Program-made: the position numbers and the translations under genes
The notes under the pieces: model-generated
The model's database searches: none
What the model was told of the DNA's origin: nothing
What the model saw: the letters and a program-made list of their open reading frames with translations, nothing else
In this document: positions 6,201-9,872 of the stretch, one piece after another
Layout of the letters: each line of letters starts with the position of its first letter
Position numbering within the stretch: the stretch's first letter is position 1
DNA from: Mageeibacillus sp. UBA6980
GTDB lineage: Bacteria > Bacillota > Clostridia > Saccharofermentanales > Saccharofermentanaceae
Length of the DNA: 9,872 bases
Assembly: GCA_002450095.1 (NCBI GenBank)
Contig: DJYK01000005.1
Location: 1-9,872 of the forward strand
Direction of reading: 5' to 3'

Positions 6201-6205
6201 TTATG

Positions 6206-7411
6206 TTACACGTCCGTCGGATCGTGACCGTAGTCTCCGTTGATACGGATAGCGGGAACAGGCTGTGGCCTGTCAAAAGGCGCGGGTTCGTTTGAAGTGA
6301 ACAGATATACATTAGATGTATTCGCGCAGTTCTCGTAGATCCACCTCGCATCAGCCACACAGAGCCTGATGCAGCCGTGTGAAGCCGGATTTCCAAGGCG
6401 GTTATACTGACTTACCGACAAAGAGTCGCGATTGCCGTTCTCGTGATACCAGCATGAATGGAACAGATAGTTGCCGGATATCTGACATGTGTACTGTCCG
6501 TATACCCATGATCCGTCATTACCGAGAACGCCCCAGTTGCTTCCTCTTCTTATAGGATATGTTCCTTCTATATTATCGTAGCCGGCTCTCGCGGTTGAGC
6601 ATACCATGGCCCTTACGGGAATGTTATAAGGACCTCCGGCAGTCTCCTGAGCGTATATCATAACTGTCTGTGTTGCATGATTGACCGTTACATAATAAGA
6701 AGATTGACGGCCGATGAGCGAATCGACGTTCTGTACCAATCTGTGATCGGAATCAAAGTAGTACTTAAGACCTCCGATATAAGTCCATCCCGATGCCGCG
6801 CGTCCGGTCGCAGGATCGAAGTAATAGCGGTTGCCGTTGATCCTCTGCCAGCCTGTAAGGCGGGTTCCGGATGTGGAATTGAAGTAGAGGTTTCCTTCCT
6901 CATCCGTTACCAGATTACCGGGATTACCGATCATGACAACATTGGGATCCATAGGGATCTCGCCCCTGGTAATACCATAGGAATTGCATATGGAAGCATA
7001 CTCATTGGAGTTAACAAGACCTGCGAGCACATATATCCTCGGCGTGCCTCCTGCGAGGTAGCTTAACCATGTGGAGAGTCCCTCCTGATCTGCCGATCTT
7101 CCGAGTATCACCGTATAAAGCGTGCTGATGTACTGCTCATCCGATTTATTCTTAGCCTTGTACTCGTCGCTCTCGAAGAAGCCGATCGCGCAGTCCGCTC
7201 CCGTGAGCTGACCGCTCAGTATCCCCTGAGACCAGTAGTTCATACCGTAAGGATCGGATGTCCTTCCGAGTACCTTCGTGTACATTCGTTCAACAAACTG
7301 CCCGACATATTCTTCACGGGTCGTGGCGTTTACGGGAACCTTGAATACTGAAAAAAGAACTGTCGCAGTTAGTATCGCGGCCATCGCCCTGAGCACTCTT
7401 GTAATCTTCAT
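6206..7411 (-). CDS. Exported DUF4214 / cell-wall-binding / L,D-transpeptidase (active form)
   Basis: Secreted peptidoglycan L,D-transpeptidase of 401 aa, expected to form 3-3 cross-links or attach proteins to the wall. It has a signal peptide at 1-29 (cleavage likely after VNA). Two DUF4214-like repeats span ~33-146 (FVERMYTKVLGRTSDPYGMNYW; ISTLYTVILGRSADQEGLSTW). Cell-wall-binding repeats span ~174-226 (NLYFNSTSGTRLTGWQ, NGNRYYFD, SGWTYIGGLKYYFD). A YkuD domain spans ~237-371 with H318 (FHSCW) and the complete catalytic motif SHGCIRL (344-350, Cys347). The C-terminal tail after a Pro-rich linker ends INGDYGHDPTDV, matched by ISGDYGSDPSDIW in the paralog at 4824-6089. AAGGGAG lies 5 nt before the ATG. 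The two genes are clearly a tandem duplication. DUF4214 has no settled function; surface display or binding is plausible. Confidence 0.92.
   Translation of the reverse strand: MKITRVLRAMAAILTATVLFSVFKVPVNATTREEYVGQFVERMYTKVLGRTSDPYGMNYWSQGILSGQLTGADCAIGFFESDEYKAKNKSDEQYISTLYTVILGRSADQEGLSTWLSYLAGGTPRIYVLAGLVNSNEYASICNSYGITRGEIPMDPNVVMIGNPGNLVTDEEGNLYFNSTSGTRLTGWQRINGNRYYFDPATGRAASGWTYIGGLKYYFDSDHRLVQNVDSLIGRQSSYYVTVNHATQTVMIYAQETAGGPYNIPVRAMVCSTARAGYDNIEGTYPIRRGSNWGVLGNDGSWVYGQYTCQISGNYLFHSCWYHENGNRDSLSVSQYNRLGNPASHGCIRLCVADARWIYENCANTSNVYLFTSNEPAPFDRPQPVPAIRINGDYGHDPTDV
6362..6382 (-). other. Intact L,D-transpeptidase active site (SHGCIRL)
   Basis: The codons for Ser-His-Gly-Cys-Ile-Arg-Leu encode the family's catalytic signature; Cys347 is the expected acyl-enzyme nucleophile. 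The downstream paralog has lost it. Confidence 0.93.
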
Positions 7412-7430
7412 ACGCTCTCCCTTATTGCAA

Positions 7431-7462
7431 CAGGCCGCACCGGACTAACCCGATACGGCCTG
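7431..7462 (-). terminator. GC-rich hairpin after rpoC, weak terminator or attenuator
   Basis: CAGGCCG (7462-7456 on the minus strand) pairs perfectly with CGGCCTG (7437-7431), enclosing an 18-base loop that can form a small inner CGG/CCG pairing. It lies 35 nt beyond the rpoC stop. The bases that follow are TTGCAATAAGGG, with no U-tract, and the Shine-Dalgarno of the next gene starts 7 bases later. It may be a partial terminator, an mRNA 3' end stabiliser, or an attenuator limiting read-through from rpoC. Confidence 0.5.
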
Positions 7463-7497
7463 CAGTTATTCAATATATTACTCTTGGCAGAAGAACA

Positions 7498-9872
7498 TTA
7501 ATCTTCAGCATGCGCCTCCGCTGCCCTTGCTTCCGCTTCTGCAGCCGCAGCATCAGCTTCAGCGTTCTTGCGCTCGATCTCGTCGAGATACTCATTATCA
7601 AACATAGCAGCATTCTCGGACGAAGGATCGTACTCCTCACCGGTCAATATCTTGCTGTTTGCCTTAACAACAGGAACAGCCGTGATATCTCTGTACTTGG
7701 CAACACCTGTACCGGCAGGAATGATAGAACCGATGATAACGTTCTCCTTCAAGCCGATGAGCGGGTCGATCTTGCCCTTAACGGCTGCGTCCGTAAGAAC
7801 TCTTGCCGTCTCCTGGAAGGATGCGGCGGAGAGGAACGAATCCGTAGCAAGTGATGCCTTCGTGATACCGAGAAGCTGTCTCTTACCTGTAGCAGGCTTA
7901 AGACCTTCTTCCTCAGCCTTCTTGTTAGCGGCCTCGAAGTCGAGGATATCAACTGTTGTACCGGTCATGAATGATGTATCACCCGGATCGTCGATACGAA
8001 CTCTTCTCATCATCTGACGTGTGATGATCTCGATATGCTTATCGTTGATGCTAACACCACCGCTCTTATATGACTTGATGACTTCGCTTACGATGTACTT
8101 CTGTACACCTCTCTCGTCCTTGATCCTCATGATATCTGCAGGGTTAACGGCACCGTCTGTAAGCATATCAGCTGCTTCTACGAAGTCACCGTCACGAACC
8201 TTCAACGTAGCGGATGTAGGAATTACATACTTGATAGGTGCGACAGGAACCTTCTCGCCCTTCTCATTCTCAATGAACGAATCCGCTGCAGGGATGATCT
8301 CGATCTCACGCTTAGCAGCCTCGTTTGTAATGAGATGAACCGTACCGTCGATCTCGGAGATGATAGCTTCTCCCTTAGGCTTTCTGGCCTCGAAGAGCTC
8401 CTCGACACGGGGAAGACCCTGTGTGATATCCTCACCGGAGTTAGCGATACCGCCGGAGTGGAACGTTCTCATCGTGAGCTGTGTACCCGGCTCACCGATT
8501 GACTGAGCAGCCATGATTCCGACAGCCTCACCGCCTACCGTAGGCAGACCGTTGGCAAGGTTGATACCATAGCACTTTGCACATACACCGTGACGTGAAC
8601 GGCAGTCGAATACGGATCTGATCTTAACCTTCTTATTGCCTGTAGCCTCGATCCTGTTGGCATCGTCTGAAGAGATGAGCTCATTTCTTCTTACGATGAC
8701 CTCACCGGTCTGAAGATCCTTGATGTCTTCAGCGGCATAGCGGCCTGTGAGTCTCTCTGCGAGTGACTTGATCACAGTACTCTTATTGTTACTTACGTTG
8801 ATGATCTCCTTAACCCATGTGAAATCATCCGTACCGCAGTCTTCCTCGGAAATGATGATCTCCTGAGCAACGTCAACAAGTCTTCTTGTAAGGTAACCGG
8901 AGTCAGCCGTCTTAAGAGCCGTATCGGACAATGCCTTACGGGCACCGTGTGAAGAGATAAAGAACTCGAGAACGTTCATACCTTCACGGAGGTTGGATCT
9001 GATAGGAATCTCGAGAGTATTACCCTGAGTATCCTCCATGTTACCTCTCATACCTGCGAGCTGCTTGATCTGGTTATCGTTACCACGGGCACCGGACGAG
9101 GACATCATCTTGATAGAGTTGTCAGCCTTAAGGTTGGACTTCAACTGTTCCGTGATATCGTCTGTCGTCTTCTGCCAGATCTTAACGACTTCCTTATAAC
9201 GCTCAGGCTCTGTAAGGAATCCTCTGTCGTACTTGTTCTTTACGAACTCGACTTTCTTGTCTGCTTCCTCGAGGAGTTTCTCCTTAACGTCAGGGATGAT
9301 CATGTCTCCTACACCGATAGAGATACCGGATACCGTGGAGTACTTGTAACCCATGGCCTTAACGCTGTCGAGGAATGTTACTGTCTTTGCGGCGCCGTTG
9401 ATCCTGATGCATCTGGCGATGATATCGCCGAGCTGCTTCTTACCGATCTGGAAGTCGCACTCGAGTGCGAACTCATTCTCGGGGTTTGTTCTGTCAACAT
9501 AACCTAAGTTCTGAGGAACGATCTCGTTAAAGAGGAAACGTCCGTATGAAGAATAAACTATCTTACTTCTTGTCTGTCCGTCTACTTCCTTTGTAAGTCT
9601 GACGCCGCACTTTGTCTGGAGCTCAATGTCTCTGTTTGTATAAGCCATTGTTGCTTCGTCAAGTGAGGAGAATACCATTCCGTCACCCTTACATGTGGAT
9701 CTGTCCATAGTCTCGTCACGCTGCATCGTAAGGTAGTAGCAGCCGAGGATCATGTCCTGTGTAGGAACAGTAACAGGATTACCGTCCTGAGGCTTCAGGA
9801 GGTTGTTCGTGTGGAGCATGAGGAATCTCGCCTCAGCCTGTGCCTCTGCTGACAGAGGTACGTGAACAGCCA
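7498..9872 (-). CDS. rpoC: DNA-directed RNA polymerase subunit beta', C-terminal part (5' end outside window)
   Basis: The frame stays open to the right edge: before MLHTNN the visible residues read AVHVPLSAEAQAEARFL, the segment that directly follows the catalytic NADFDGDQM motif in beta'. About 790 C-terminal codons are present. Recognisable parts include LHTNNLLKPQDGNP and PTQDMILGCYYLT, then SSSGARGNDNQIKQLAGMRG (the bridge-helix neighbourhood). The zinc-binding cysteines are CGTDD, then CRSRHGVCAKCYG. The trigger-loop region is GIMAAQSIGEPGTQLTMRTFHSGG, followed by GLPRVEELFEARKPKG and, near the end, QETARVLTDAAVKGKIDPL and LIGLKENVIIGSIIPAGTG. The protein ends in an acidic Ala/Glu-rich tail (about 30 residues ending AHAED). 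No large insertion is seen. Codon use looks like that of a highly expressed core gene. It is followed by wall-protein genes and not by the rpsL/rpsG/fusA group often found after rpoC. Confidence 0.98.
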   Translation of the reverse strand, partial: AVHVPLSAEAQAEARFLMLHTNNLLKPQDGNPVTVPTQDMILGCYYLTMQRDETMDRSTCKGDGMVFSSLDEATMAYTNRDIELQTKCGVRLTKEVDGQTRSKIVYSSYGRFLFNEIVPQNLGYVDRTNPENEFALECDFQIGKKQLGDIIARCIRINGAAKTVTFLDSVKAMGYKYSTVSGISIGVGDMIIPDVKEKLLEEADKKVEFVKNKYDRGFLTEPERYKEVVKIWQKTTDDITEQLKSNLKADNSIKMMSSSGARGNDNQIKQLAGMRGNMEDTQGNTLEIPIRSNLREGMNVLEFFISSHGARKALSDTALKTADSGYLTRRLVDVAQEIIISEEDCGTDDFTWVKEIINVSNNKSTVIKSLAERLTGRYAAEDIKDLQTGEVIVRRNELISSDDANRIEATGNKKVKIRSVFDCRSRHGVCAKCYGINLANGLPTVGGEAVGIMAAQSIGEPGTQLTMRTFHSGGIANSGEDITQGLPRVEELFEARKPKGEAIISEIDGTVHLITNEAAKREIEIIPAADSFIENEKGEKVPVAPIKYVIPTSATLKVRDGDFVEAADMLTDGAVNPADIMRIKDERGVQKYIVSEVIKSYKSGGVSINDKHIEIITRQMMRRVRIDDPGDTSFMTGTTVDILDFEAANKKAEEEGLKPATGKRQLLGITKASLATDSFLSAASFQETARVLTDAAVKGKIDPLIGLKENVIIGSIIPAGTGVAKYRDITAVPVVKANSKILTGEEYDPSSENAAMFDNEYLDEIERKNAEADAAAAEAEARAAEAHAED

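Noticed and set aside
6190..6202. AATTG-TTT-CAATT inverted repeat after the active transpeptidase gene, as a terminator
   Set aside because: A 5-bp AT-only stem with a 3-base loop and no U-tract is too weak; part of it is the candidate -35.
7510..8338. Plus-strand frames opposite rpoC
   Set aside because: They are shadows of a highly conserved gene whose frame is certain.
1..9872. tRNA genes, CRISPR arrays, insertion sequences
   Set aside because: No cloverleaf, regular long repeats or transposase-like frame was seen on either strand.

Overview
The window comes from a bacterial chromosome, most likely a Gram-positive anaerobe of the class Clostridia. The evidence is a set of secreted proteins combining DUF4214-type repeats, aromatic/Gly cell-wall-binding repeats and an L,D-transpeptidase domain, a folD/fchA folate operon, and strong purine-rich Shine-Dalgarno sites. 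The genus cannot be fixed from sequence alone. All seven supported genes lie on the minus strand, so transcription runs from high to low coordinates.

Layout in transcriptional order. (1) 9872-7498: the C-terminal ~790 codons of rpoC (RNA polymerase beta'), entering the window just after the catalytic NADFDGD region. (2) 7462-7431: a GC-rich hairpin with no good U-tract. (3) 7411-6206 and 6089-4824: two tandem paralogous exported proteins, each with a signal peptide, two DUF4214-like repeats, cell-wall-binding repeats and a YkuD L,D-transpeptidase domain. The first has an intact SHGCIRL active site. The second has TNGDIIL there and should be catalytically dead. A rho-independent terminator follows at 4794-4766. 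(4) An extended -10 promoter at 4753-4745 starts a tightly overlapping operon: fchA (methenyl-THF cyclohydrolase/cyclodeaminase family), folD (4-nt ATGA overlap) and a short RlmCD/RumA-type 23S rRNA m5U methyltransferase (17-nt overlap). This FolD lacks the canonical cyclohydrolase Lys and Gln, which suggests that FchA supplies that step. (5) After a 68-nt gap comes an unusual 598-aa protein in which a sigma-70 region 2 domain is joined to a WYL transcription-factor body (HTH-like segment, WYL domain, WCX-like C-terminus). It overlaps by 11 nt a GTG-started ORF of unknown function that runs off the window at position 1.

The last two genes are visibly more AT-rich than the rest: 106 G/C in the first 300 bases, against 69 G/C in 120 bases sampled from rpoC at 8401-8520. 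They look like an accessory cassette beside core genes. The sigma-WYL fusion with its coupled partner is the best candidate here for an undescribed system. The active/inactive transpeptidase pair and the FolD/FchA split are the next most interesting observations.
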